From: Chelonoidis abingdonii
Lineage: Eukaryota > Chordata > Testudines > Testudinidae
DNA: 64,000 bases
Assembly: GCF_003597395.2 (NCBI RefSeq)
Contig: NC_133790.1
Span: forward strand, 24,136,572 to 24,200,571
Reading direction: 5' to 3'
This document shows, piece after piece, positions 12,301-24,675 of this stretch. The stretch's first letter is position 1. Each line of letters begins with the position of its first letter. The notes beneath the pieces were generated by a model. That model made no database searches and was not told the DNA's origin. It saw only the letters and a list, made by a program, of their open reading frames with translations. The position numbers and the translations under genes were made by a program.

Positions 12301-13769
12301 ACTCCATCCCCTGGAGAAAACAGCCTTTTCTCTCTCCAGGAGCTCAGTGTTATTCAGTGGTACCCACCCTGCAGGGGGGAAACATAAGGCTCCACAATTG
12401 CCTGCCAGCCTGAAGCTACTCCTAAGTGGGGACTGCCAACCCTGCAGGATGTCATGGGATTGGGTGTTGATTTTGTCACAACGACAAGTGTCTAGCCAGC
12501 CTGAAAGCAGCGTTCATGTCATTTGCGACTGTAGGTAAATCTAAACCTGGATCTAAGTGAAATTCTGCCCTAGGGCTGCACCCCATGAAACTCCATTGAA
12601 TTTAACTGGTGCGGCAAAGGATGCATGACCCAGAGAGTTCAGGTGAGAGTTTCCAGTGGTGAAAAATAATTGCATTAGCCCCAGTGACTAGCAGGCTTGT
12701 TACAGGGAGCTGGCAGAGGGCTGTCTGGCTTGGAGCTGTTCATGAGAGGCATTCGTTCTCCATGGGATTGGTAGGTTGTGGAATTTGACTTGATAGGTGC
12801 AGACATGCAGACAGCAGGCATCTCAATTGGAAAATCACCCTGACAGGGAACAGGTTTTCTGGAGCCAACCCAGATTAGTGAGTCCACACACTCCCAGTGG
12901 GGTGGGCTGGCTTTGTATGTTTCAGAAGAAGAAAGCACCTCCCCTACTGTTTTCATTGCTGCTTTTTCCCATTTGCCTTCACTCCCCTCCCACTGCCACA
13001 GATGGGGCCAATTCCAGACTCATTTCCTAGCCCAGCATGTTGCACAACATCACGGGGCCCTGGAGCCACATGCTCGGAAACAGGAGAAATTAGAGCAATT
13101 AACATGTCGAACACAAAGACAAACCCAAACCTGCTTCGAGGGAGCTCCCAAAACAACTCTGCTGCAGGGCACAGGCTCCAAATGCCAGACAGACCCCTGG
13201 CTCAGTGACTCCCGGACAACGATTCTAATGGCAACTGACTGCTAGTTAATCCTAGCAGGGTGCTAATCAACTCTCCAAAGGGGACACTGACTGCACCCAC
13301 AGTTAACGCTCAGGGAGCGTATTATGGCAAAGCTGTCTGGAGAGACGACGGCTACTCTGTGGGCAGAGGGGCCAATATGCAGGGAGGTGCACACGCCAGT
13401 TGCTAACTACACCGGATTCGCATCTAATGCTGTATAAAAATAGTCCCAGACCCTTCAGCAAGCAACCCATGGATGATGTCCACCCCTCTGTCAGTGCAGA
13501 AAAAAGGGAATGAAGAACATACCCACTGGAAAGGAACGAGGGAAGCTGAGATTTGGGGAGACTCACTGGAAGAAACCCCACAATGGCTCATTGTTGCTGA
13601 ATCAGCAGACACGGCCTGAGCTTTCTCATGGCAAGACACACAAGGATTTCACATTTCCTGTTGCACAGGGCTGATGTATTGCAGTTCTTTGGTGCTGGAC
13701 TCTGCTACAGCATTCACCGTGGCAGTATCTTGAGCACCTTCCAGGCATGAAAAAATTTAGCCTTCCAGC

Positions 13770-13935
13770 ACCCAGCGAGGTGGGGAATTAGCATCATCCC
13801 TGTTTCACAGCTGGGGACACTGAGGCACAGAGTGGGGCTGTGACTCACCCAAGGTGACATAGTGATTCTTGGATATAACCAGGGACAGAATCCACCTCCC
13901 GAGGGCTATGCTTTAACTGCATGACTCTACTCTTT
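13770..13935 (-). mobile_element. MIR-like SINE
   Basis: The plus strand shows the reverse of the MIR core: 'ctggggacactgaggcacag' followed by 'tcacccaaggtgacatagt' and 'gggacagaatccacctcc'. Order and spacing match MIR/CORE-SINE copies on the minus strand. Confidence 0.85.
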
Positions 13936-14744
13936 CCCATGATTAACAGAGCGTACGTACATTTGCCTGAGCCCCATCTTCCTCAGCATGGTTTGCGGAA
14001 TGCAGCAGAGGACTAGCTGCAACTGGAGATGTTAGGTTGATGATAAAAACGTCAGCTAAGATTTGCTACAAGTTTTTTCAAGCTACTATTAAAAATGATT
14101 TGCAGTTAGGATAAAACACAGGAAAACAAACATCATAAAAACATTCTGGAATTAAGTGTCTGTGTTAGCTATTGTGCTGGAATCTGCTGAGATTTCTTCT
14201 CCCCCAGCACCTCCCTTTGCCCTTTCCAAAAAATTCATTTGAATACAACTAAGATCAGAGAGTAGCCGGGGAACTTACTGATATTTTTCTAAATGGAAAG
14301 AGCCTCTAAAGCGATTTCAGTTCTAACAAATGCAAAGACCGTTACACACGTGCCCCTCCACAATGCTTTGTTTCATTATGTTTCTTGTTTTATCAATGGA
14401 TGGGCCACAGCAGATACTTGCCCTTCTGAATCAGACACAGACACCTGCCAGCAGCTTTGGATAAGCTGGCAAACTTGTGCTCAAATAAACCTGAGTCTGA
14501 AAAACTGGGCTGAGGGGAGAGAAAATTCTTCTGAAATGTTCACCTTGGCTGTGGTTCAAAACAGATTCATCTTCACGCCCTAACATCTGAGGGTTTAGCT
14601 GAATTTTACGTCTATAGCTGGAAAGGAAGGATGCTCTGACAGGTGCAGTACTGGATAGACACCAGGAGAACTGGACTGACTTCCTGCCTCTAACACCGAC
14701 GGTCACTAACGTCCTAAACAAGCTCTGCTCCCACTGATGTCAGC

Positions 14745-14985
14745 AGCAGATGCCGGGTACATGTCAGGAGAGCAGAGCTCTAATCCCGGGCTGCCAGATG
14801 ACCTTGGACAAGTCCCTTCGTCTTTCTGATTCCCTTCCTGCCCTTCTGTCTGCCTGTTTCGACCATAAACTCTTCAGGACAGGGACTGCCTTCTGCAGTC
14901 TGTTATACTGAGTCTAGCACAGCTTGGCCCCAGTCTTGGCTGGAGCATTTAGGAGCTACCAAAATACAAACACAGGCCACTTCTC
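14745..14985 (+). mobile_element. turtle SINE with MIR-like core and 3' tail
   Basis: Plus-strand order is 'agagcagagctctaatcccg', 'tgaccttggacaagtccctt', 'ataaactcttcaggacaggg', and a tail 'agtctagcacagcttggcc' ending 'gctaccaaaatacaaac'. The tail (actctt..aggacagggactg.. tctagcacag) is the LINE-derived end shared by turtle SINEs. Confidence 0.8.
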
Positions 14986-15151
14986 GCTATTGGCTTAAGA
15001 CTATTGAAAATGGAGTATTTTTGTCTCTAGGTTATTGGTTCAAATCTGTTGTCTCATATTCCACTTATCCCTGGGGTTTCTGGGCAACTAGGTCTGACTG
15101 GCTTGGTACCAACGCTACCAGACTGAAAAGAATGACTGCGGTGGAATAGGT

Positions 15152-15274
15152 CAGTGACTTTCAACGTGGGGGTGGCAGATCCTGGGGATCTACGTCTAAC
15201 ATTTTAAAAGGGGTCTGCACCTCCATTTGAAATTGTTTGGGGGTCCCCAAATGAAAAAAGGTTGAAAACCAGTG
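15152..15274. mobile_element. hAT-type miniature element
   Basis: A 123-bp segment with left end 'cagtgactttcaacgtgg' and right end 'ggttgaaaaccagtg', imperfect inverted ends of the CAGTGGTTTTCAACC class. The target-site duplication is unclear (only a shared 'tagg'), so the superfamily assignment rests on the ends. Confidence 0.65.
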
Positions 15275-15424
15275 GCCTAGGCAATGTGAGTCGCTGGATC
15301 TCAGCCCAAAGCAAACCTCCACTCGAAGTAGCCCCCTTGTCAGTATTCTCAGCAGAGAGGCCAAGGATTAAATAGGATGTGTGTCTCCCACACAGAAGTC
15401 TTCTCTTCTACAAAGACAGCAAGC

Positions 15425-15690
15425 GGCTGTGTGCTTGAGTGGCTGGGGCACTAGAGCAAGAGACCTGGGTTCTTTTCCCAGATCTGCCACTGTCCTGCAG
15501 GGTGACCTTTGTCAAGTCACTTCCCCTCTCAGAGCCTGTCCCCTTGCATCTTTTGGCTGTCTGATCTATGTAAGTGTTCTAGGGCAGGGACACTTTCTTC
15601 CTAGATGCCTGTACAGCGCCCGGCACAACAAAGCTAAGTCTCAGCCTATGGCGCTCCATGATACCAATAGCTGTCTTTGGGATCAGTAAA
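15425..15690 (+). mobile_element. tRNA-derived SINE with LINE-like tail
   Basis: The head looks tRNA-like, with 'agtggctggggcactagagc' resembling an A box and 'ctgggttcttttcccag' a degenerate B box. It is followed by 'ggtgacctttgtcaagtcac' and a tail 'gttctagggcagggacact' then 'ctgtacagcgcccggcaca'. This is the composite structure of tortoise-type pol III SINEs. The B box is mutated, so promoter activity is doubtful. Confidence 0.8.
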
Positions 15691-15779
15691 TTCATTAAGG
15701 GAGAAGAATTTACACTGGAAGATTTTTTTAAAAAACTAAACCAATCCAGTGCTTCAAGGAAATCGTGTCACTGGCCCTG

Positions 15780-16320
15780 CACTGATGGGATGTTTTGATT
15801 GGCTGCCGAGCACTCCCACGGAGTAGATTAGTGTGTGTAAACCACAGCCCCAGCAAAGCTACTATAGAACAACGTAGGCACATCACCTGCATTTTCACAA
15901 GAATCCACATGAAAAATGTAAAAAAAATAAAACCAACAAGCAAACCCAACATCTATGCAATCATGATGTTCCTTCATCTCCCCCCGCATTCTACACACCC
16001 CACTTTTTTAATGTTATTAGTCCGGGATTTCATAGTCACACACATCAGTGACTTGACAGGCGAGCTGAAGGAAATGTCATCAGATGTTGCAGCTATTAGT
16101 TTGGTGCGATGATTGATGGGTGTTTTATTACAGAGGTAGAAATCTGCATGCCTTCCCCCTGCTGTCAGCAGACCACCGCTCCCAGCGCTCACGCACGTCA
16201 CTACGTGTTGTGCGTAAAAGCCTCCATGTTTGCGATGCCTCAATCACGGCTGCTCGGTGCTTTATTTGCATTTGCAATCACTCTGCAGGAGAACAGCTGG
16301 GGCAAAACATGTCCTGGCTG
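15780..16320. promoter_or_regulatory. candidate conserved regulatory block
   Basis: Repeat-free and rich in recognisable transcription-factor cores. TGATTGATGG at 16110-16119 is the PBX/HOX composite type. There is a TGACAG-type (MEIS/TGIF) core in 'gacttgacaggcgagc', and an exact octamer ATTTGCAT at 16264-16271 (POU class). Several ATTA sites and long C/T-poor ungapped stretches are also present. There is no open frame with coding character. The enhancer call is inference. Confidence 0.35.
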
Positions 16321-16510
16321 GCTGTCTACCTTTGTCATGTTGGTGACAAACCTTTCACTAAGCAGTTGGGTCTAGGTTCTAAGTACCTTTCTCGCCCAGT
16401 GCACCTTGCTGGAGGTGCTCATCCCAGCAGAGAGCAAGCCCTGTTTAAAAGAAAAGGGTCCATTTGTTGGTTGCATGTAACAGCAGACAGCAGCATGGTA
16501 GCACATTTAA

Positions 16511-16581
16511 GGCCCGCTCCAAAGCCCACTGAAGTCAGTGGGAGTATTTCCACTGACTTCAGTGTGTACTAGATCAGGTCC
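16511..16581. mobile_element. 71-bp palindromic miniature element
   Basis: Near-perfect hairpin: 'cccactgaagtcagtgggag' folds back on 'ccactgacttcagtg'. The outer ends 'ggcccgctcc' and 'agatcaggtcc' are of the common sauropsid GGGCCTGATCC type. It is too short to encode anything. Confidence 0.6.
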
Positions 16582-16804
16582 TCGAGGCCCAGCATCCCAT
16601 GTGAACTTTGGGTTAGGAATGTGAAGTTCCCCAAGGGGAAATAAGCTTCAACAACAGGGAGACTGTCGGGTTCAAGGCATGCTTAGAGCCACATGAGTTC
16701 AGCTGTTCTGCACCCTGTATGTTCCTACAATGAAGCAGCATCCACCACTGAGCACCTTTTCTCCCCCACTCACCCTTTTATCCATATGACTGTAGCCTCT
16801 TGCC

Positions 16805-16990
16805 ACCCTATTGTGCTCGGTGCTGTACACACCCTGCCCCAAAACCCTCGTAATCTAATAGGCCAGACAGACAAAGGGTGCTGGGGAAACAGCAGCCCAG
16901 AGAGGCAGGACTTGCCCAGAGTCACACAACAGGATCCAGAACTCCAGACATGCAGTTCCATGCAGCAGCCCATGTTCTCTCATCACTGCT
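16805..16990 (-). mobile_element. turtle SINE (minus)
   Basis: Reading the plus strand gives the SINE backwards: 'attgtgctcggtgctgtaca', 'ccctgccccaaaaccctcgt', 'cagcccagagaggcaggact' and 'ccagagtcacacaacagga'. This is the reverse of the tail, of the gggcaggg region and of the 'gtgacctgggcaag' core. Confidence 0.8.
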
Positions 16991-17989
16991 TCTCCCTGAT
17001 TGAAGTCTTGTTACTTTAATGGGCATAAGATTCATCAAGCTGCCTTTACACTTCTGAAATGGACAGCTGCTCCGCTCCCACTTTCATTGCAGGACGGGAG
17101 ATGGGGGGAGGCTTTTGCACCAGCTCTGTACAGAAAGGTGAATTTCATTCAAAATGTATCCATCCTTCAGTCCCCAACTCCCACATCTATCTCTGCTGTT
17201 GGCATTAGCTGGCACTCAATGCTCTTTGCAGAAACTATTACTTCTGCTGCTGTTCATTCCTTATTTTGGAGCAAAACCTTTGAAAATGACTAAATGCAAA
17301 ACAAAAAGCCATGTTGCGTAAGAGCGCTGGCTTTAGAAACTTCTACTCTGGGGGCTCAGGAATTGTTGCATTTTCCTGTGCTTAATGAAATGTCCTTGCT
17401 CTGTCCCCAACCTGGCCCTTCCAGGGTGCTTGGGTCAGATCCCTGCCAAGGGACTGGCACCCCATGGAAGAGCTGAGGGCACTCAGCATTTAGCAAGGTT
17501 AGGCCATTACACAGTGTGCAAGCTATATCATTGCAAGGTGAACGCCCCCCTCCCCAAATCTCAAAATAATTGTTCAGTTGGTTTTCTGTTCTGTGACGGT
17601 AGAAAGAAAGCTGAACAGAAGCCTCTGCTGTGCTCAAGAGTTGATTCTTAAAGCCAATTTGTGGGTGAATATATGAATAATCACTCTTGGAATTTTGTTG
17701 AAAAAGGTTTTGTCCAAGGTCCTGAACTTTAAAACTCCACCACGCATGGTGCTTTAGGTGCTACGCATCTACTGTTTCTGAGCATTTGCCCACACTTGAC
17801 ACACGCCTGGATTTGCTAACACACTAATGCAGCAATTACACATTTAGATTAATCACACAGACAGAACTCATTGCATAAACGGGGAGAAATGCATGAGTTT
17901 CCTGAAAAAGAAGGTGCTGGGGTGTGTGTCAGAGAGGAGGAGGGGGCAATGAAGTGAGGTTTTTTTACCCACGGATGCTTATGCCCAAA

Positions 17990-18070
17990 CAAATCTGTTA
18001 GTCTTTAAGGTGCCACCGGACTCCTTGTTGCTTTTGTGGATACAGATTAACATAGCTACCCCCGATACTT
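17990..18070 (+). repeat. interspersed repeat tail ('ctgttagtctttaaggtgcc' type)
   Basis: About 80 bp containing 'ctgttagtctttaaggtgcc' then 'actccttgttgcttttgtgg' and 'acagattaacatagctac'. This tail is very widespread in turtles and other reptiles. A second copy lies at 35476-35590. The parent retroelement class is not certain to me. Confidence 0.75.
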
Positions 18071-18078
18071 AAGTTCTG

Positions 18079-18162
18079 TGCTGAATTCTATCCCAGTAAC
18101 ACACATGCAGCCCCCGTGACTTCAGTGAGGCTGCTCACATGTAACTCAGGGCAGAATTTGGC
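18079..18162. mobile_element. 84-bp palindromic miniature element
   Basis: Inverted ends 'gctgaattctatccc' and 'gggcagaatttggcc', with an inner hairpin between 'acacatgcagccccc' and 'gaggctgctcacatgt'. This is a typical short sauropsid fold-back element without coding capacity. Confidence 0.6.
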
Positions 18163-20499
18163 CTTCTGTCTAAAGGGATCACTCCAATCCTTAGCACAGC
18201 AAGGCCAGGCCAGCGTAGGAGGCAGATGCCTTCAAACAATGTGGAGTGATGCTATGAATCGGCTTTGGGCAAGCAGAACAGTGTATCTGATTACAGCCTC
18301 AGAGGAAGGTTTTGGAGACAGGCTGGGATCATCTAGCTGCAATCAGGTTAACCCCCCCATGTGCTCATTTTCCCATACCCAGAGAACACAGAGGTATTAT
18401 CAGACAGAATGACCTTGACTGTAGCTTAAGCAAAAAATGAAACAAGAGTGAGCCAAAGTAAATTCTCCCCAAGAGAACACACAGCGTGTGAGCCTCCTGG
18501 GATACTCTGCGCTGAACTGAACACCCCAACCAGACTTCCTGTCCCTGCAGTGTTGTCACAAAGCAAGGTAACTTCACCTGGATTCCCTCTCTATGGGCCA
18601 CCAAGGGCACCCATTCACAAGCTGTTTTTCCAGGCTGCACAGCTCCCTGCCTGCACTGTGAATTCCCCAGCAAGCCAGACTGCCTGAGCAGGCCTGCTTT
18701 GCTTCCTCCACAGAGGCTATCCAGAGTGTCATTGCTTACACTTATAAAGGCACCACTCAGCTTTTCCTAAGCAAGCACATTTAATCTTCAGGTGAAAGCA
18801 TTGTTGTTTTAATGTATTTTCTCTGTAAACGAACCTGCATGCATGCTAATATGCTTACCAGCGATCACCTCAGCTCCAACAGGGACTCTGGTAGAAGTAA
18901 GTCCTTCGAAGCCTACCAAGGGGGTTTTCTGTGGTTAAAAATTCCTAGCACCTTGGCTTAGAACAAGCACCCCAGGGATCTGAGAGTCCCTCCTTTATGC
19001 AGTTTGAGCCTGTGATCTTGTCCTCGTGTAACAGGTGATCAGTAGACAAAGTCCCCTTCCTTAAGGTGACGCACCAAAAGGCATAACTGGAGTGGGCATA
19101 TTTGCATATGTCGCCACTTAGAGATTTACTGGGAAACCCACTGAACTTTAAGGTTCATTCTTGGCTGGCACATTGTTTCAGCTAGTCTTTAGAAGCTCAT
19201 AACACTCCCCAGCATGGACACTGGTCAGGTCGCCCCCGTAGAGATGCTGCACACAATCCCACAATAAATACAAACATTTGCATTTTTAATACACTGAACT
19301 CCTGCGATACTGAAGTACATTTTAGTATGTACTAAATGGCAGGAAATTGCCATAATAGTCACCAGTGTCCTTAGACAGCTTGAGGGGCGTTACACAGGAA
19401 AAATAAAGGCATAAGCAATACTGCATGGTGAGCCATAAGACACCCTGCTCTTTCAAGGGATTTTTAATGGCAGCAACAGTTCAAGACCTCTGTTTTATAG
19501 TTCATTAAAGAGATACGGAGTCAGATTCTCAGGCAGGGTAATAAGTGTAACTGCATAGAAATCAGTGGAGCTAGACCAATTAATACTATCTGAGGATCTT
19601 GGCCCATCACCTCTAATGGCCCCCTAAGGCATTCTCCAGACAGAAGGAAGCAATACCATCTCTTCTTCACCTGAGCTTTCCTGGCAGTTCTCCCACTCCT
19701 GAGCCTCATGCTACTTAGCGTGTGAGACAACCCCAGCCTGAGTCAGACCTTCTTGTAAGCATTGCAGAATGACAACTGTACAGGGGAACTTAAAGGAAGA
19801 AGGGATGGGGAGGTCAAAGCATAAAGACCCTTGTTTTTCCAGGAGGGTGGGGAAATATTGCCAGACACCCCAATGCAGGAGCATTTCCAGTCTTTGCTGC
19901 ACAGGACGCTGAACTCCAAGGCTGGAAGCACTGAGGGCCATGGCTGAGGCATTTATTACAGTTTTGCTTGGTCGGTTACTCTCCTTGCTGCTGTCAAAAG
20001 CCCTGAGAACCTGACACCAACTTTTCCTTGGTTGGCAGGGACATTATTTTAAAGGGATCTGATTCAGAGGCTCTTGCCTTTGATTCTCTTACATCCCCTC
20101 ACTCTCTTTCCAGCCAGCAGACACTGTCAGGTTAAAGGCATGCTAATGATTTTCACCCACAGGCTTCACAGGCGACTGGCGAAGGCACAGCCAACACTGA
20201 GAATACAAATCTCGGAGAAGGCTGCGAGGGACAATGCACATTCCAGGACGTGCTCAGAGCGGTGATAGAGACATCCCCTAAAACCTGTTAATTAGGAATG
20301 ACAGCGCTACATCCTTCTTGAACGAAGCGTCTCCAGTTCTGTCCAAAGGACCCGACTCATGCATGAACTCTGCGATGGGAGGCAGCATCTGAGCTCAGCG
20401 ACAGGACACACAGCCTGAGCTCTGAGTATCTCAATGGATGAGGCTAACAGAAAAGGGATATTTCTGTCCTTTCTGGATCTTTGGGAGAAGGGATGGGAA

Positions 20500-20912
20500 A
20501 AATTAATGTCAAGCGAGACCCCAAGAACTAGGGGTCACCAAATGAAATTAATAGGCAGCAGGTTTAAAACAAATAAAAAGGCAGTATTTCTTCACACAAT
20601 GCACAGTCAACTTGTGAAACTCCTTGCAAGAGGATGTTGTGAAGGCCAAGACCATAACAGGGTTCAAAAAAGAACTAGATAAGTTCATGAAGGATAGGTC
20701 CATCAATGGCTATTAGCCAGGATGGGCAGGGATGGTGTCCTTAGCCTCTGTTTGCCAGATGTTGGGAATGAGCAACAAGGAATGGATCTCTTGATACCTG
20801 TTCTGTTTGTTCCTTCTGGGGCACCTGGCACTGGCTACTGTCAGAAGACAGGATACTGGCCTAGATGGACCTTTGGTCTGACCCAGTAGGGCCATTCTTA
20901 TGTTCTTATGAC
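20500..20912 (+). mobile_element. CR1 LINE 3' end
   Basis: CR1 3' region. The C-terminal coding remnant reads 'RGHQMKLIGSRFKTNKKA' and 'TMHSQLVKLLARGCCEG' (20530-20682). It is followed by the untranslated 'gatggacctttggtctgacc' and 'gggccattcttatgttctta' terminus. It is 5'-truncated and belongs to a different CR1 subfamily from the copy at 6.1 kb. Confidence 0.92.
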
Positions 20913-23689
20913 CCTCAGCTGGTGTGAGCTGAAGTGAGTGGAGCTATAGCAATCGACACCAGCTATGAATCTAGCCCAATAACCCTGAACTTGCTTTTAT
21001 TTTTGGAGCCCAACAAATGACCCTCTTTACCCTCAGCCTGCAAATTTTATTTACGTGAGTGTCCTTTGTCAAAAGTTTCACATTTCAGCAGATGTCAAGA
21101 AAAAAATGCTTCTGGCACTTATTTTTAAGTGAGGAATTCAACTTTTTTCTGGATGAAAGAACACGCACTTTGATCTGCATCCATCCCCTGCCTGCCCCAC
21201 AAGGGGCTCACTCCATATATAAGCTCCACCCCCAAGAGAGGTCACTCCCCATATAAGCTCCACCCCCAGGGAGGGGCCCAGTGACTACACATACTCCATC
21301 CCCAATAAGAGGTCATGCAATATATAAGCTGTACCCCCTGGGTGAGGCCCACTCATTCCCCATGTAAGCAACACCCTCAAGGAAAGGCTCACTTGCTGTG
21401 CTGACGTCCCCAGTAAGGCTGAAGTATCCCTAGCCCCTCCCTCAATGCCCAGGGGTTTAGTGCACACAGCTCTAGCTGGGATCAGATATTGGTCCCTCCA
21501 CAGCCGCCCTCTGGAAATTCGGCTATGTAGCCTTGATAGCAGTTCAGACAAATGCCCAAGTCACTGAATATGGGGACGGGAGGGAGAGATGTTTGGATCA
21601 AACTTTTTAAAAAAAAAAAAACACATGAAACTAGTGCTAGAGAGAAGTGCAGGACTGACCGCCCTGGGAACAGAAGGTGCTGCTGATCTGCAGCAGGCAC
21701 AACTCCAGAAGGGTCAGTGGCCCACTGCTGTGCTTCAACCCTGCCCTAGAAGGGCCAGCCCCAGGATAAAGAAGCTGCTCTTCACCTCTAAGAAACTGCC
21801 AACACAAGGTGGCCCCAGGGTGCCAGATTTTCAAAGAAGCACAGCACTTTGGGAGCTGAGCCCTTGAGAAAACTGGCCCCCAGCAGGCTACTGACAGAGC
21901 TACGCTCTTTGAGTATATGGCCCCGCATCACGGGGGCTGCCTGAGTACCTGGCAAACTCAACCCATCTGCCACTTGCGACAGCGACTGCTGTTTGGAGCG
22001 TGCATGGCCTAAAAGAAACAGGAGGGAGCCCCTCAGCATAGTTGGGGGGACCTTGGCCTGACATGGGAAAATCTGCTGGGGTGGGACATTTTCACTGGTG
22101 AGGAATCATAGGCAAATGGGAATCTCCCACTGCAGCCCACCAGCAGGAGAGTTTGCGAAGGTTATAGTGCTTTTCTCACAGCTTCAGAGTCAGCATCTGA
22201 GCCAGCGGCTGCTTCTCCCCAGACTCAGGGGATGGGTGTGGGGGGGTGGGAGTGACCCAGCCCAGCTCCTGGTAGGATGGTGTTCTGCAGCAACTTCTGG
22301 GCACACTCTCCTCAGACGTGCTCCAGGCGCTCTCACAGCCCTTCGGTAACTTGATGCAAGACGGCCCTTGGGAGAGCAGAAGATGCTGATCAGACCCGGC
22401 GTTTCCCTGTGCTGATGTTCCCAGGTGCAGAGGGGGGCTGCATATTGCTCTTTTAACAGTCATCATGCTCTCTCTCAGGTGATTACACACCACCATATGG
22501 CCTGATTGGTCCTGACATTTCACCTGCCTGAATGCCAGCCCAGCAGAGGGAAGAGCAGCACGTTACCTTGCAGGCTGTCTGGCTGAGCCAGGCTACCCAC
22601 GGACCCAGAGCCAAACAGCCTTATTTTTCAAGAGGGCCCGATTCTGCTTGGGAATAGGCCCATGCAGGGCCTGCGAGAGGCACTGGAGAGCTGTGTGCAC
22701 GGGGACAGGGCAGAATCTGCTTCAGCTGCTTCCTGGGGTTGGTGAAGGGATGTGGGGTGATGTTGGCCATCAAGAACAGAGTTCTTTTCAGGAGGCCTTT
22801 CGGAAGGGGATTTAGACACCCAAGAGAGGGAAATTCACCCCTAGGCTGGGTATCTTTGCACTGCCTGAGAACCTGTAAAGTCCCCCCGATCCCACCCCCA
22901 TACACACAGAGGATATCCCCTGGCTAGAGGGCCTCCACGGCAGACACAGAGGTGGTGTGGCCAGCTCTGCATCACTCCCCTCTCCTTGTAAGCACCCCCA
23001 CTTTAGGGAACAGGTCTGGACCCTGTCAGGGACGGGGGACATGACTGGGGTGTTGGGCTGCTGGGGTGACACTGGGGCAGCCTCTGAAGCTGTTCTACCC
23101 TGCAGTAAGTGCTGAACCAGCCCTGAGAGCAGGGAGGTGAATTGCCTCAGTCCCTGCACCAGCATCAGTCAATCAGGCCCCACCCCCTACCCCTGAACCT
23201 GTCTGTTGCTCTAGCTCTCCTGAGACGACGTAGCCAATGCAGTGGTTCTTGCCCTCCATGATAACACTCCCTGAGGTTTCTAGCACCTTCTGCGCCATAG
23301 GATCTCAGGGAGCTTTGCAAAGATGGGAGTCCCATCCCTGCCTAATGAAATGCAGGCTCCTCCACGCCACACTGCACCATCACTGCTTACAACACAAATG
23401 CCACTTCCAAATCAGACTGGAGGGATAGTTTGAAACCGGCGGAGTGGAGCGACCCACGCTGGAAGATGGGCAGGACAACAGGATTTACATTCCCGCGCTG
23501 CTGAGAAGTGCCAGGGGAACTATCATGACCATGGACTGTCAGGATCTTGATTTAACGTTGCTTCCAGAAGGCAATTGCAAAAGGGATGTCTCTTGGGGTG
23601 GGGGTGGGGGTGTAGTTGCTCAGTGACTTCCAGCAAGAATATCTGATTTCATTGGGAAAATAAAATCGTTAGCACTTACATCATCTAGT
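20913..23689. other. block without recognised genes
   Basis: Contains the degenerate tandem array at 21204-21420 and a 13-A run near 21608-21620. No repeat family or exon is otherwise recognised. Open frames do not exceed about 120 codons and look accidental. Confidence 0.4.
21204..21420. repeat. degenerate 35-36-bp tandem array, about 6 copies
   Basis: Six imperfect units start at 21204, 21240, 21275, 21311, 21346 and 21386 (steps 36, 35, 36, 35, 40). The unit theme is ggctcac-tccatatataagct-ccacccccaagaga. Copies 1 and 2 share 'atataagctccaccccca'. Divergence between units is considerable, so the array is old. It is not part of a transposon that I recognise. Confidence 0.75.
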
Positions 23690-23875
23690 GTAGAACTTGC
23701 AAAAGGCGAGTGAGCACCACAGGCATCCCCCATTTACTGATAGGGACCCTGCGGTGCAGAGCGGGGCTGCGACCTGCCCAAGGTCATGCAGGAAGTCAGT
23801 GGCAGAGCTGGGATTAGACCCCTACTTTCCTGACTCCCAGCCTTGTGCCCTCGCTGCTGGAAACCATTACTGCTC
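23690..23875 (-). mobile_element. MIR-like SINE
   Basis: Plus-strand 'catttactgatagggaccct', 'cgacctgcccaaggtcatgc' and 'agtggcagagctgggattag' followed by 'cctgactcccag' is a MIR-like SINE read backwards. It is among the better preserved copies in the window. Confidence 0.88.
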
Positions 23876-24559
23876 ATCTGCAACCTGACGGGAGGCTCTA
23901 GAGTGGAGAGCTAGTGGAATGAAGACTGCTGATGGGGACACCTGGAGACCTGTCCCAGGAAAAGCACAACTCTCAGGCAGGATTCTCTAGGGGCAGTCAG
24001 CCAGGAGTGGGGATGGGGGGTACAGGATGTGCACAGTCACTAACTGCCAGTGTCGTCACCTGTAGGAGCCACCTCCTAAGCCATGCACCAAGCATCCATC
24101 ACCGCACACTGTGAAAGGCTAAGATCAGAGTGGGACAGGAACAGAACCACAGGGCTCTGGCCAGTTCCCACCCACCCCTCTGGCCTAGGCTGAAAGATGA
24201 AGTGCTGCACCAGCTCAGCAAGGAAGGCTGGAATTTCCAAAGAGGCCCAAGGGAGTGAGGGACGGACTCAATACACAGGGAGAATCTGTGGGTTTTGGAG
24301 TGTCTAACTCCCTTCGGCAGCTTGGAAACAGCCCACAAAACAGCCTGTAACCCAATAGTGCCCACCTGCTTCAGATTCTGTCCAAACTCACAGAGCAGTG
24401 CCTCAAAGAGCCTGCTGTCTGGGGTGGGGGGGATGACACAGTCATAATTTACATTAGGCTCTTTTTCTGGTCCAAGAAACATTCACCAGCTTTGCCCATC
24501 TGCCGCTCAACCTTGCCGCTAACACCACCACCTAGAGTGCTTATTCAGTGCGTTTCCTC

Positions 24560-24675
24560 AGTAGATCTTCACAAGGGAGGTCAGTCATACTACCCCCGCA
24601 TTTTATAGATAGGGAAACTGAGGCACAAAGAGGCAGAGACTTTCCTGAGGTTGACCAGTTAGTCGTAGGCCTCAC
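24560..24675 (-). mobile_element. MIR-like SINE fragment
   Basis: The reverse of the MIR core is visible as 'cattttatagatagggaaac', 'gaggcacaaagaggcagag' and 'ctgaggttgaccagtt'. The head is missing or too diverged to follow. Confidence 0.82.

Larger units (their letters stand above)
6991..13769. other. large block without recognised genes
   Basis: Mostly single-copy-looking DNA. It contains a CA run (8893-8911), small palindromic-element scraps around 9640-9690 and 12545-12625, and a candidate conserved non-coding stretch listed separately. The longest open frame (193 codons, 9988-10569 +) shows no recognisable fold or motif and no splice context. I see no convincing exon. Confidence 0.45.
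16991..20499. other. block without recognised genes
   Basis: It contains the two small repeats listed separately (17990-18070 and 18079-18162) and a palindromic-element scrap near 19515-19610 ('gtcagattctcaggcagg' ... 'ctgaggatcttggcc'). AT-rich stretches at 17820-17900 and 18760-18860 are repeat-free and might be conserved non-coding DNA. No exon is recognised. Confidence 0.4.

Noticed and set aside
23594..23615. G-quadruplex in the 'ggggtgggggtgggggtg' run
   Set aside because: Only three G-runs of three or more are clearly separated; a fourth is lacking, so a stable intramolecular four-strand fold is not supported.
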